Source of the DNA: FEB-35 sp050263095
GTDB taxonomy: Bacteria > Desulfobacterota > Deferrimicrobia > Deferrimicrobiales > Deferrimicrobiaceae
Direction of reading: 5' to 3'
Assembly: GCA_050263095.1 (NCBI GenBank)
Contig: JBLNEW010000067.1
Location: 1-43,869 of the forward strand
DNA: 43,869 bases
Part shown: positions 8,755-15,734 of the stretch, in pieces
Layout of the letters: every line of letters starts with the position of its first letter
Position numbering within the stretch: the stretch's first letter is position 1
Made by a program: the position numbers and the translations under genes
The notes under the pieces: generated by a model
What the model was told of the DNA's origin: nothing
Seen by the model: only the letters and a program-made list of their open reading frames with translations
Databases searched by the model: none

Positions 8755-9014
8755 TTTCCCACCTCCGGAGGGGGACAGCAGTCGCTCCCCTGCCCGCACC
8801 CGCCTGAAGATGCGCCGCCCGTGAATCGGAAGGATCCGCCCAGCAACAGCGTCGCCGTCACGGAAAGGACGATCGCAGCGATGATGGAGATAACCCAGGC
8901 TCTCCAAGTGGGGCCCGTCCGCCCTGGTATGTCATTCGCCTCTTCTACCGCCCGTGGGACGCTTTCGTCGAAGTGTCCCTCCGTTGTCCCTTGGAACCGT
9001 TCCTCTCTCTCCAT
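8751..9014 (-). CDS. Small single-pass membrane protein with Cys-rich tail
   Basis: 87 residues. A hydrophilic, acidic N-terminus (about 37 residues) precedes one TM helix (AWVISIIAAIVLSVTATLLLGG), and a short tail ends in GGCGQGSDCCPPPEVGK with three Cys in eight residues. The ATG at 9014 follows GGAGGGTAAGGAAACG. It is 45 bases after the ABC ATPase gene and overlaps the next small gene by four bases. N-in topology would place the Cys cluster in the periplasm beside the His/Met tail of its partner. No family is recognised. A Cys cluster of this kind could ligate Cu(I) or Zn, or carry disulfides. Confidence 0.7.
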   Translation of the reverse strand: MEREERFQGTTEGHFDESVPRAVEEANDIPGRTGPTWRAWVISIIAAIVLSVTATLLLGGSFRFTGGASSGGCGQGSDCCPPPEVGK

Positions 9015-9059
9015 CGTTTCCTTACCCTCCCGTCTGCGCGATTCCTTCGGTCCCTGCCT

Positions 9060-9764
9060 TTACAGCGCCTGGTGCGGTGCCATGAAGGGATCGTCTTCCG
9101 CGACCAGGCCGTCCCGGAGGCGGATCGCCCTCGTCGCCCGTATAAGGTTCGCGCGGTTGTGCGTGACCATGAGCACAGTCTTTCCGTGTTTGTGCAGACC
9201 GGAAAACAGGTCCAGGATCTGCTCCCCGGTGGACGAGTCGAGGTTCCCGGTAGGCTCGTCGGCGAGCAGGACCTGGGGATCGTGCGCCAGTGCGCGGGCG
9301 ATTGCGACCCGCTGGCATTCGCCGCCGGAGAGTTCCGAAGGAAGCCTCTCCTCCTTCCCCGAAAGTCCCACCGATGCGAGCAGCGCATCCGCGCGCCCCG
9401 CCTTCTCCCGGGCGCTCGTCCGCAAGGGAGACATGGGGACCATGACGTTCTCCCGGGCGGTCAGGTACGGGAGGAGATGGTACGCCTGGAAGACGAACCC
9501 GATCGTCTCCCTACGGAAGTCGGCCAGTCCATCCGCCGGAAGCGAGGACAGGTCCACGCCCTTCATGAGGACGGCGCCGGATGACGGCACCTGGAGCCCT
9601 CCCAGGATCGTGAGCAGGGTGCTCTTGCCGGCCCCCGACTCTCCCGTGATCACTACGTACTCGCCCGCCGCTATGGAGAGGGAGATATCGCGAAGGGCGA
9701 CCGTGCTCGTGCCGTTGTTGCCGTAGAGCATCGAAACGTTTTCCAGCCGGATGAATGCGTCCAT
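9060..9764 (-). CDS. MacB/LolD-type ABC transporter ATPase
   Basis: 234 residues starting at MDAFIRLENVSM. The ATG at 9764 has GAGGGGG about seven bases upstream, and longer in-frame starts would run into the permease gene. Walker A is GESGAGKST, the Q-loop lies in FVFQAYHLLPY, the signature is LSGGECQRVAIARAL, Walker B is VLLADEPTGNLD and the H-loop is VTHN. ATPTGNLD-type Walker B and this length are typical of the MacB/LolD group, which pairs with FtsX-fold permeases and drives periplasmic mechanotransmission or substrate release rather than classical import. It lies 16 bases after the FtsX-type permease gene, its evident partner. Confidence 0.92.
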   Translation of the reverse strand: MDAFIRLENVSMLYGNNGTSTVALRDISLSIAAGEYVVITGESGAGKSTLLTILGGLQVPSSGAVLMKGVDLSSLPADGLADFRRETIGFVFQAYHLLPYLTARENVMVPMSPLRTSAREKAGRADALLASVGLSGKEERLPSELSGGECQRVAIARALAHDPQVLLADEPTGNLDSSTGEQILDLFSGLHKHGKTVLMVTHNRANLIRATRAIRLRDGLVAEDDPFMAPHQAL

Positions 9765-9780
9765 GGATTCCCCCTCGTGA

Positions 9781-10932
9781 TTACAAACTGCGCATGGCTT
9801 CCGTCGGCGAGAGGGCCGCGGCCCGCCGCGCAGGCGGAATCGTTCCGAGAAGCCCCAAACCCATTCCCAGGGCCATCCCCAGGATCGCCGGCGACGGAGC
9901 GACCCCCGCATGATCGACGCCGAAATGGGGCGCGGCGAGCAGGGCGGCGGCAATACCGGCAAGGGATCCGGAGGCCGAGGACAGGAGGGAAATCCAACCC
10001 GTCTCCCAGAACAGGAGGGTAAGGATCGCCCTTCTGCGGAATCCCACAGCCCGAAGAACCCCGATCTCCTTCGTGCGCTCCTGAACGCTGCCCATCACGG
10101 TCACGAACACCATCAATCCACCGATAGCCAGGACGATGGCGGAAACGCCGATTCCGAGACGGCGGAACTGGTCCACCGCGGCCTTGCGGCTCTCAACCAC
10201 TTGCCGGATCGCCGAGACCCTTGCGCCGGGAAGCGCGCTCCCGATCTGGTCCACGATGTCCTCCACCGGACAGTCCTTGCAAAGGGCCGCCACCTCGAAG
10301 AAGGTGACTCCCCCTGGATTCCGTGCCAGGGACTGGGTGTCGCCGATGGAAGCGATGATCATCCCGTCCTCTTTCTCCCCGGTCGGTTGCAGGACGCCGG
10401 TGACGCGGAATGTCCTGCCGCCGGAGACGACGGTTCCGCCGGGTCCTTTGTCCAGGACAGCCGCGGTCTCGGAGCCAAGCAGGATCTCTCCCTTTTCACG
10501 TATCGGGCTCCCGGATATCCTCCACCACGGCCGCGCCGCCTCGATCTCCGTCGCCGGAATGCCCATCCAAACGAGGTTCTTCCCCGACGCGTCCGCCGCC
10601 GTGAAGAAGAACGGGACGACCGAGCGGAGGCGTTCTTTCATTTCGATCCCGCGGATCGCCTTCCCGTCAGCCGCCGTCAGCCTGGAATGCGCGACCTGCG
10701 TGCCGCCGAGGGAAATGTCCCCGAAGCCGAGCGAGAGTTGTTCAGTGCGGGGGGTGATCAGGATGTTCGCGCCGAACCTGTCCAGCTTGTCCCGAACCGA
10801 CTCCTCCATCTGCGTGGTAAGCGACGCAAGGGCGACGAAAGTGGCGATGCCGAGGAAGATCCCGAGCCCGGTGAACACCGCCCGCGACTTGCGGCGGAAG
10901 AGGTTTTTCCATGCCAGTTTGCGGATGTTCAT
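9781..10932 (-). CDS. FtsX/MacB-type ABC permease
   Basis: 383 residues. It has the four-TM MacB layout: TM1 near residues 17-37 (AVFTGLGIFLGIATFVALASL), a periplasmic domain (about 40-255) and three C-terminal TM helices (IVLAIGGLMVFVTVMGSV, ILTLLFWETGWISLLSSASGS, ILGMALGMGLGLLGTIPPARRAA), ending in LSPTEAMRSL as the family does. The periplasmic domain holds a Cys pair (LCKDCPVED). With the ATPase downstream and the DUF2318 gene upstream it resembles the ABC module next to the P19/FTR1 iron system of Campylobacter, except that only one permease is present and neither P19 nor FTR1 is in this operon. The substrate is unknown. Confidence 0.9.
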   Translation of the reverse strand: MNIRKLAWKNLFRRKSRAVFTGLGIFLGIATFVALASLTTQMEESVRDKLDRFGANILITPRTEQLSLGFGDISLGGTQVAHSRLTAADGKAIRGIEMKERLRSVVPFFFTAADASGKNLVWMGIPATEIEAARPWWRISGSPIREKGEILLGSETAAVLDKGPGGTVVSGGRTFRVTGVLQPTGEKEDGMIIASIGDTQSLARNPGGVTFFEVAALCKDCPVEDIVDQIGSALPGARVSAIRQVVESRKAAVDQFRRLGIGVSAIVLAIGGLMVFVTVMGSVQERTKEIGVLRAVGFRRRAILTLLFWETGWISLLSSASGSLAGIAAALLAAPHFGVDHAGVAPSPAILGMALGMGLGLLGTIPPARRAAALSPTEAMRSL

Positions 10933-10950
10933 GCCGCCGCCTCCCCTTCC

Positions 10951-11475
10951 CTACGCGCGCTTCCGGAGGAAATAATCTTTCCCGGCGGCAATATCGGTTT
11001 TCTTGATCACCAGGTACCGGCCTTCCACCTTCCGTGTCAGCGGATGCGGATTGCACCCCCCCTTGACCTCGCCGATCTTTGCGGACGGAAAGGTCTGCCC
11101 GCAGTTGCTGCACACCATCAGGTCGCCGTCCTGGCGGTAGCCCCGGTTCGCGCGGAAGCAGACGTCGCACGCGTCGAACGCGGCGCGATAAGCGCCGTCG
11201 GAGCTTTTCAGCGCGAAATAATGGATCTGACGTCCCGCAAGCACCTGCTGCAGAAAGAGCGCCTTACCCGAATCGAGCGCCCCAAGGGGGATCTTCACTG
11301 CGTCCGCAGTCTCGACAACTCCGGCCGACTTCGCCGCCTCCGCGGGAGATTTCTTGAAGATGCCGTCGAAAAATCCCGCATGCGCGATGGCGGCAAATCC
11401 GGCAAGGAGAAGAATCGCTGCGGCGATCACTACCCGGATCCTCCTCTCCTGTTTCTCGGCTCCTTTCATTTCCAT
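10951..11475 (-). CDS. DUF2318 membrane-anchored Cys-motif protein
   Basis: 174 residues from the ATG at 11475, preceded by GGGAGGGC. A longer TTG start at 11526 is unlikely because it would place the sigma-54-like promoter inside the gene. An N-terminal TM or signal segment (VVIAAAILLLAGFAAIAHA) is followed by a domain with CDVC, CSNC-GQTFPS and GGCNPHPL motifs, the hallmark of DUF2318 (Fe-S or metal-binding proteins of COG4393 type). HYFALKSSDGAYRAAFDACDVCF is characteristic. In known iron-uptake loci DUF2318 proteins accompany an FtsX permease and an ABC ATPase, exactly the two genes that follow here at 18 and 16 bases. It is the first gene of the long minus-strand metal operon. Confidence 0.88.
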   Translation of the reverse strand: MEMKGAEKQERRIRVVIAAAILLLAGFAAIAHAGFFDGIFKKSPAEAAKSAGVVETADAVKIPLGALDSGKALFLQQVLAGRQIHYFALKSSDGAYRAAFDACDVCFRANRGYRQDGDLMVCSNCGQTFPSAKIGEVKGGCNPHPLTRKVEGRYLVIKKTDIAAGKDYFLRKRA

Positions 11476-11509
11476 GTGCCCTCCCGGATCATGATGTCGG
11501 AAGGCATGC

Positions 11510-11526
11510 AGCACCTTCCGTGCCAA
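11510..11526 (-). promoter_or_regulatory. Sigma-54 (-24/-12) promoter of the cus operon
   Basis: On the minus strand TTGGCACG-GAAG-GTGCT matches the consensus YTGGCACG-N4-TTGCW at every fixed position but one (G for T). The GG and GC dinucleotides have the required spacing. Transcription would start near 11499, about 24 bases before the DUF2318 ATG. Confidence 0.7.
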
Positions 11527-11615
11527 CCGTGAGATAAAAACAAAATGCTTTTACAAATCGAGGACATATCGATACCAGCCGGTTCCCGATCGGGTTCCGC
11601 GATGATCCAATGGAG

Positions 11616-11645
11616 GAATATTCTTCATTCGGCTGAAGATTATTC
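11616..11645. promoter_or_regulatory. Inverted repeat, candidate enhancer for the sigma-54 activator
   Basis: GAATATTCTTCA-N6-TGAAGATTATTC: 12-bp arms with one mismatch and a 6-base centre. Its midpoint is about 130 bases upstream of the predicted cus start site and about 110 bases upstream of the divergent one, the usual distance for NtrC-type enhancer sites. It could instead be an RNA hairpin, but no T-run follows. Confidence 0.5.
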
Positions 11646-11713
11646 TCGGTTCCCGACGGCGTGCCCGCGGCCCGAATGGATACTTTGTTGAAAAAAATTG
11701 AAAAAATATTTTC

Positions 11714-11729
11714 CGGCACGACCCATGCA
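11714..11729 (+). promoter_or_regulatory. Sigma-54-like promoter of the small secreted protein gene
   Basis: CGGCACG-ACCC-ATGCA keeps the GG and GC dinucleotides at correct spacing and most of the TGGCACG-N4-TTGCW consensus, with two mismatches (C for T, A for T). The start site would be near 11741, giving a leader of about 54 bases. Confidence 0.5.
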
Positions 11730-11794
11730 CCGGTAATTTCCAGCCGGCGAAGAAACCAATAAAACCAAATCATGGGAAAGCGGAGGAAAAAGCG

Positions 11795-12049
11795 ATGAAG
11801 AAATTTGCGGGAATGGCGGCGGTTGCGGTGGTGTCGGCAATCATGGCATGGAGCGGCACATCTCTGGCCGCGGACAGGCAGGAGGCAAAAGCGCCGGAGC
11901 ACGGAACCTGGGAGTATCAGGAGGCTCTGGAAACGGGGCGGCTCCCATCGGAGAGCGTTACATTTTCGGTCCAATCGGCTTCCGACGAGAAGCTTCCCAC
12001 GGTCGATGCCGGAGGGGTCACCTACAGGATCGGCGTAGATACTCGTTGA
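11795..12049 (+). CDS. Small secreted protein with GTWEY...ETG motif (paralogue of 1183-1503)
   Basis: 84 residues. The signal peptide (MKKFAGMAAVAVVSAIMAWS, cleavage near SLAA-DR) is followed by a short mature chain with GTWEYQEALETGRLP and SDEKLPTVDAGGVTYRIGVD. The ATG has GCGGAGGAAAAAGCG upstream. It shares the pattern G-S/T-W-Q/E-Y-x4-ETG-x-I/L-P, followed by SD...PT...GG, with the protein at 1183-1503 but lacks that protein's Ser/Glu-rich insert. No named family is recognised. It stands alone, divergent from the cus operon, behind its own sigma-54-like promoter and in front of a stem-loop. Co-regulation with the pump is inferred from this arrangement. Confidence 0.8.
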   Translation: MKKFAGMAAVAVVSAIMAWSGTSLAADRQEAKAPEHGTWEYQEALETGRLPSESVTFSVQSASDEKLPTVDAGGVTYRIGVDTR

Positions 12050-12075
12050 TGGCCCAACAAGGTTTAATTACCGGA

Positions 12076-12105
12076 ATGAGGAGCCGCCCGAGGGCGGCTC
12101 CTCAT
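12076..12105. terminator. Stem-loop between convergent genes
   Basis: ATGAGGAGCCGCC pairs with GGCGGCTCCTCAT around a CGAG loop, a 13-bp perfect stem. It follows the small secreted gene and precedes the end of the convergent cytochrome gene. There is no long T-run on either side, so its strength as an intrinsic terminator is uncertain. Confidence 0.55.
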
Positions 12106-12151
12106 GCGTTTGTCGGATCATTTTCGCGCAGAATTATACGAGTCAGGCGCT

Positions 12152-12595
12152 TCAATCCCGGAATTTATTGTGGCAGGAGACGCACACGGAAAGGACCTGG
12201 CCGTAGGAAACTGCCGCTTCGGAAAGATCGTTCGCAAGGATGGACGCCTTCATCTTTTCCGTTCGCTTTCCCAACTCGACGTAAAGTGCGTGAAACTCCT
12301 TCGTGAGTTTCCTGTTTTTATGGGGGATATCCTTTTCATGCCCCGCGAGGGACTTCTGTAACTTATCTGCCCCTGCCGCGGCCATCCGGCTGTCGCTGCG
12401 GATGATGGCGTCGCTGAGGGTCTGCGCCGCGCTCCTGAAATTTATCATCCTCTCGTGTTGCGCCTTCATCGCCGCTCCGTTATCCGTAGCGACGTGCTCA
12501 TCGTGACCCGAGGGACCGTGGGCGGTCGCCGGCTGCCCGAGGCAGACCAATATCATGGAGATGACGGGCAGGAAGGAGTTTTTTCCTGTCCGCAT
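12152..12595 (-). CDS. c'/c556-like monohaem cytochrome
   Basis: 147 residues from the ATG at 12595 (AGAGG upstream); an ATG at 12625 is an alternative. The signal peptide (SFLPVISMILVCLGQPATA) is followed by a His-containing linker (HGPSGHDEH) and a helical domain ending in a single haem motif CVSCHNKF ten residues from the C-terminus. This is the layout of four-helix-bundle cytochromes c' and c556. It is the last gene of the operon of the two-component system and MntH-UspA, 72 bases after the latter. Such cytochromes bind NO or act as small periplasmic electron carriers; which applies cannot be told from sequence alone. Confidence 0.8.
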   Translation of the reverse strand: MRTGKNSFLPVISMILVCLGQPATAHGPSGHDEHVATDNGAAMKAQHERMINFRSAAQTLSDAIIRSDSRMAAAGADKLQKSLAGHEKDIPHKNRKLTKEFHALYVELGKRTEKMKASILANDLSEAAVSYGQVLSVCVSCHNKFRD

Positions 12596-12667
12596 TGGCT
12601 TCAATCCTCTGATAACATTTCCCATGATTACAGCCCCCCCATGGTACAGGATTTGCGCCGCATCCTA

Positions 12668-14575
12668 TCACCCGCCGGAGGTCTTCGGCCCCTCCCTGCC
12701 CACTACGAGGACCGATATGTTCAGGCGATGCCGCAGTTCGTCGATGGTCGATCCGTAGAACCAATCGGAAAAGCCCTTGTGCCCGTGGGCGCCGACGACG
12801 AGCAGCTCCACCCCGTGCCTGCCTATGATCTCCGGGATGATCCTGACCGGGTGCCCGAAGCCAAGCTCCGTGTCGACCTCGACGTCGTACTTGCCCAGGG
12901 CGACGGCGTACCGTTTCAGCCGCTTCAGGTCCTCCTCGCTTTCCATGTCGCCGGCCTCGCCGCCAAGCGCCTTGGCGCTTGCGCTCTCGACGCAGTGCAG
13001 CAGCAGCAGGGGACACCGGGCTGAAGACGCCAGCGCGGCGGCTCGTGTAAGCACCTCCGCATCCGTGGGACCGAAGTCCAGCGCGGCGGCTATTTTCCGG
13101 AACGGCCGCGATGGCTCTCCGACCTCCGGCTCGGGTCCCCCGTGGACGTCCACCGGCCTGCGCTTCCAACCCCGTCGGAACAGGAAGGGCTCGGCGAGAA
13201 TGTACAGGAGGAGCATCCCGACCGCGACGGCGAACGGAAGCGCCACGGCCCGGGCCGCAAGGCCGGCAGTGCCGCCGCGGCCCAGCCAGCCGCCCACCTC
13301 CGACACGACGAGCTTCACGTTCAGCGCGGCGATGATGCCGGCCGTCGCCCATGCGAGCCACTTGACCCACGAACGGATGGCGAAAGCACCCATAAGCCCC
13401 CGGTCGCTCACCATATGTATGAGGGGGATGACGGCGAACGACAGTTGCAGGCTCAATGCGACCTGGCTCAGTATCAGCAGCTTTCCCGTGGCCCCCTCCC
13501 CCGCCAACAAGATCGTGGCGATGGCGGGCGTTATGGCCACCGCCCTTGTGACAAGGCGCCGCAGCCACGGGCGGAGGCGGATGTTGACGAAGCCCTCCAT
13601 CACGATCTGCCCTGCCAGCGTCCCGGTTATGGTGGAGCTTTGACCCGAACAGATAAGGGCCAGTGCGAACAGGAACGGGGCGACCGTCGTCCCCACCAGG
13701 GGGGCGAGCAGGCGGTGGGCGTCCTGGATCTCCGCCACTTCGAAATACCCGGCGCGGTGGAAGACCGCGGCGGCCATGATGAGAATGGCCGCATTGATGA
13801 AGAAGGCCATGTTCAGCGCGAAGACCGAGTCTATCAGGTTGAATTTGAGGGACTGGTGGATGCCCCTGGCCGTCTTGGTCACCTTGCGCGACTGGACCAG
13901 GGCCGAGTGAAGATACAGGTTGTGCGGCATCACGGTCGCTCCCAGGATGCCGATGGCGAAGTAGAGGGCATCGGCGTCCGGCAGGCCCGGGATGAAACCG
14001 CGCGCAATCCCGGGCAGGTTGGGCTCGGAGATCACGATCTCCACGAGGAAGCACCCGCCGATCGTAGCCACCAGGACGAGGATGAACGCCTCCATCTTCC
14101 TGATGCCGGCCTGGTGCAGCAGCAGAATCAGGAAGGTGTCCAGCGCCGTTATGAGGACCCCGTAGATCAGCGGGATGCCGAACAGGAGCTGGAGCCCGAT
14201 CGCGGAACCGATTACCTCGGCGAGATCGGTCGCGGCGATCGCCGCCTCGCACAGGATCCACAGGGCGAAGTTGACGGGCGCCGCGTACCTGTCCCTGCAT
14301 GCCTGCGCCAGGTCCCGGCCGGAGACGAGCCCCAGCCTGGCGGACAGGCTCTGAAGGAGCACGGCCATCGCGTTGGACATGAGAAGGACCCAGACCAGCG
14401 CGTACCCGTACCGGGAACCGGCCGCGATGTCGGTCGCCCAGTTCCCGGGGTCCATGTACCCGACCGAGACCAGGTAGGCGGGGCCGGCGAAGGCGAAGAG
14501 ACGGCGGAGGAACCCCCGTTTCTCGGGGATCTCCACCGTGGAGTGGACTTCGGACAGCGACCTTTCGTCCGCCAT
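12668..14575 (-). CDS. mntH: MntH-type Nramp transporter fused to a UspA domain
   Basis: 635 residues. Residues about 1-490 form a canonical Nramp Mn/Fe-proton symporter: TM1 carries DPGN (42-45) and TM6 carries MPH (216-218), the metal-binding motifs, with about eleven TM helices in all. After a basic linker (FLFRRGWKRRP) a universal-stress domain follows (about 515-630), with the ATP-binding pattern G-x2-G-x9-G-S in GAHGHKGFSDWFYGST. The fusion suggests nucleotide-dependent control of metal import; this is inference. The ATG at 14575 lies four bases after the histidine kinase stop, so the genes are co-transcribed. Nramp-UspA fusions are less common than stand-alone MntH. Confidence 0.92.
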   Translation of the reverse strand: MADERSLSEVHSTVEIPEKRGFLRRLFAFAGPAYLVSVGYMDPGNWATDIAAGSRYGYALVWVLLMSNAMAVLLQSLSARLGLVSGRDLAQACRDRYAAPVNFALWILCEAAIAATDLAEVIGSAIGLQLLFGIPLIYGVLITALDTFLILLLHQAGIRKMEAFILVLVATIGGCFLVEIVISEPNLPGIARGFIPGLPDADALYFAIGILGATVMPHNLYLHSALVQSRKVTKTARGIHQSLKFNLIDSVFALNMAFFINAAILIMAAAVFHRAGYFEVAEIQDAHRLLAPLVGTTVAPFLFALALICSGQSSTITGTLAGQIVMEGFVNIRLRPWLRRLVTRAVAITPAIATILLAGEGATGKLLILSQVALSLQLSFAVIPLIHMVSDRGLMGAFAIRSWVKWLAWATAGIIAALNVKLVVSEVGGWLGRGGTAGLAARAVALPFAVAVGMLLLYILAEPFLFRRGWKRRPVDVHGGPEPEVGEPSRPFRKIAAALDFGPTDAEVLTRAAALASSARCPLLLLHCVESASAKALGGEAGDMESEEDLKRLKRYAVALGKYDVEVDTELGFGHPVRIIPEIIGRHGVELLVVGAHGHKGFSDWFYGSTIDELRHRLNISVLVVGREGPKTSGG

Positions 14576-14579
14576 CGGC

Positions 14580-15734
14580 TTACCCTTCCGCGGGAAGGGC
14601 GAGCGAAAACTCGACCCCCTTCCCGTCCGGGAGATTGCGCACGTTGAGAACGCCGTCGTGCTGGTCCGCGATGCGGGAGCCGATGGAAAGGCCAAGGCCC
14701 GTCCCGCCGTCCTTGGTGGTAAAGAACGGATCGAAAATGCGCTCGAGCTGGTCCGAAGGGACAGGGGGTCCGGTGTTGGCCACGCGCGCCACGTAAAACC
14801 GTTTCTCCCCCCGCCTGTCCACGTCGATCGAGAACGTGAGCGTACCTCCTCCCTGCGGGGCCATAGCCTGCACGCCGTTGATCGCGATATTCAACAGGAG
14901 CTGGGTGAGCTGGTCGGCGTCTCCCAGGACCACCCCGGCATCCCCTCCCGCCGCGGGCAGCATCACCGTCACGACGCCTTCCTTGCGGGCCTGGGTTTCG
15001 ACCAGGGAAACGACCCGCCGAACGACTTCCCGCAGTTCCAGCGGTCGGCGGTCGGTCGGCGCCGGACGCGCGAAAGTAAGGAACCTCTCGGCGGTCTGCG
15101 CCAGCCGGTCGATCTCGCCCAGGTGGAGGTCGAGCATCCTGCGTTCCGGCGCATCGGGCGGCACCACGTCCCGCAGGATTTCGGCCGTGCCTTTCATCGC
15201 GTGCAGCGGATTCTTGATCTCGTGCGCGATCCCCGCTGTCATCTCGCCGAGCGCCCCCAGGCGCCCCGCCCTTATCAGCTGCAGCTCGATCCGCCGCTGT
15301 TCCTCCAGCGCGTCGGAGAGCTTCATCGCGAGCCGCTCCTGCTTCTCCCGTTCGCGGCGCTCCCTGTCGACGAGAAGCCCCGCGACCACCGCCACCAGGT
15401 TGTAGAGGAGTATCTCCAGCCCCTTCTCCAGCGCGTCGCCCGGGTCCCGGGAAACCAGGCTGGTGAACGCATGGGGGAAGTAGACCAGGGAGGCGAACAC
15501 CGACAGCGAAATCCCGCCGCGCACCCCTTCCGAGAAGGCGGCGAACAGAATCGGCATGTAGTATAGCCGCCTGAGTACGTCGTGGACCCATCCATGATGC
15601 GAAGGGGTCCGGTAATGGAGGGCGGTTATGAGGAGGCAGGGAATCCACGCGGTGAGGATCATCCGGGCCGAAAAGATCGGCCGGAGGTCGGAGATGATTC
15701 CATTCCGGAATGCGCCGGCGGGATTTTCAGGCAT
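14580..15734 (-). CDS. Sensor histidine kinase (ZraS/NtrB-like)
   Basis: 384 residues from the ATG at 15734, which overlaps the end of the regulator gene by eight bases. The N-terminal third holds about four hydrophobic segments (residues 24-120) with only short loops, so there is no large periplasmic sensor domain. A coiled linker (DRERREREKQERLAMKLSDALEEQRR) leads to the H-box GALGEMTAGIAHEIKNPL with phospho-acceptor His171. The N-box is LLLNIAINGVQAM, followed by FDPFFTTKDGGTGLGLS with the F and G boxes. It would phosphorylate the adjacent NtrC-class regulator. The signal is unknown; the metal-gene surroundings suggest envelope metal or redox stress by analogy with ZraSR. Confidence 0.93.
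   Translation of the reverse strand: MPENPAGAFRNGIISDLRPIFSARMILTAWIPCLLITALHYRTPSHHGWVHDVLRRLYYMPILFAAFSEGVRGGISLSVFASLVYFPHAFTSLVSRDPGDALEKGLEILLYNLVAVVAGLLVDRERREREKQERLAMKLSDALEEQRRIELQLIRAGRLGALGEMTAGIAHEIKNPLHAMKGTAEILRDVVPPDAPERRMLDLHLGEIDRLAQTAERFLTFARPAPTDRRPLELREVVRRVVSLVETQARKEGVVTVMLPAAGGDAGVVLGDADQLTQLLLNIAINGVQAMAPQGGGTLTFSIDVDRRGEKRFYVARVANTGPPVPSDQLERIFDPFFTTKDGGTGLGLSIGSRIADQHDGVLNVRNLPDGKGVEFSLALPAEG

Larger units (their letters stand above)
11476..11794. other. Divergent control region of the cus operon
   Basis: 319 bases without a gene between two divergent transcription units. It holds two sigma-54-like promoters facing outward, a 12-bp-arm inverted repeat between them, the palindrome CCCGATCGGG at 11585-11594, and a 10-bp direct repeat CGGTTCCCGA at 11580-11589 and 11647-11656 flanking the inverted repeat. 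The part just before the plus-strand promoter is A-tract rich (AAAAAAATTGAAAAAATATTTT from about 11690), which may bend DNA. Confidence 0.65.

Noticed and set aside
11489..11974. 161-codon minus-strand open frame across the cus control region
   Set aside because: It would run through both sigma-54-like promoters and oppose the small secreted protein gene; no ribosome site or domain.
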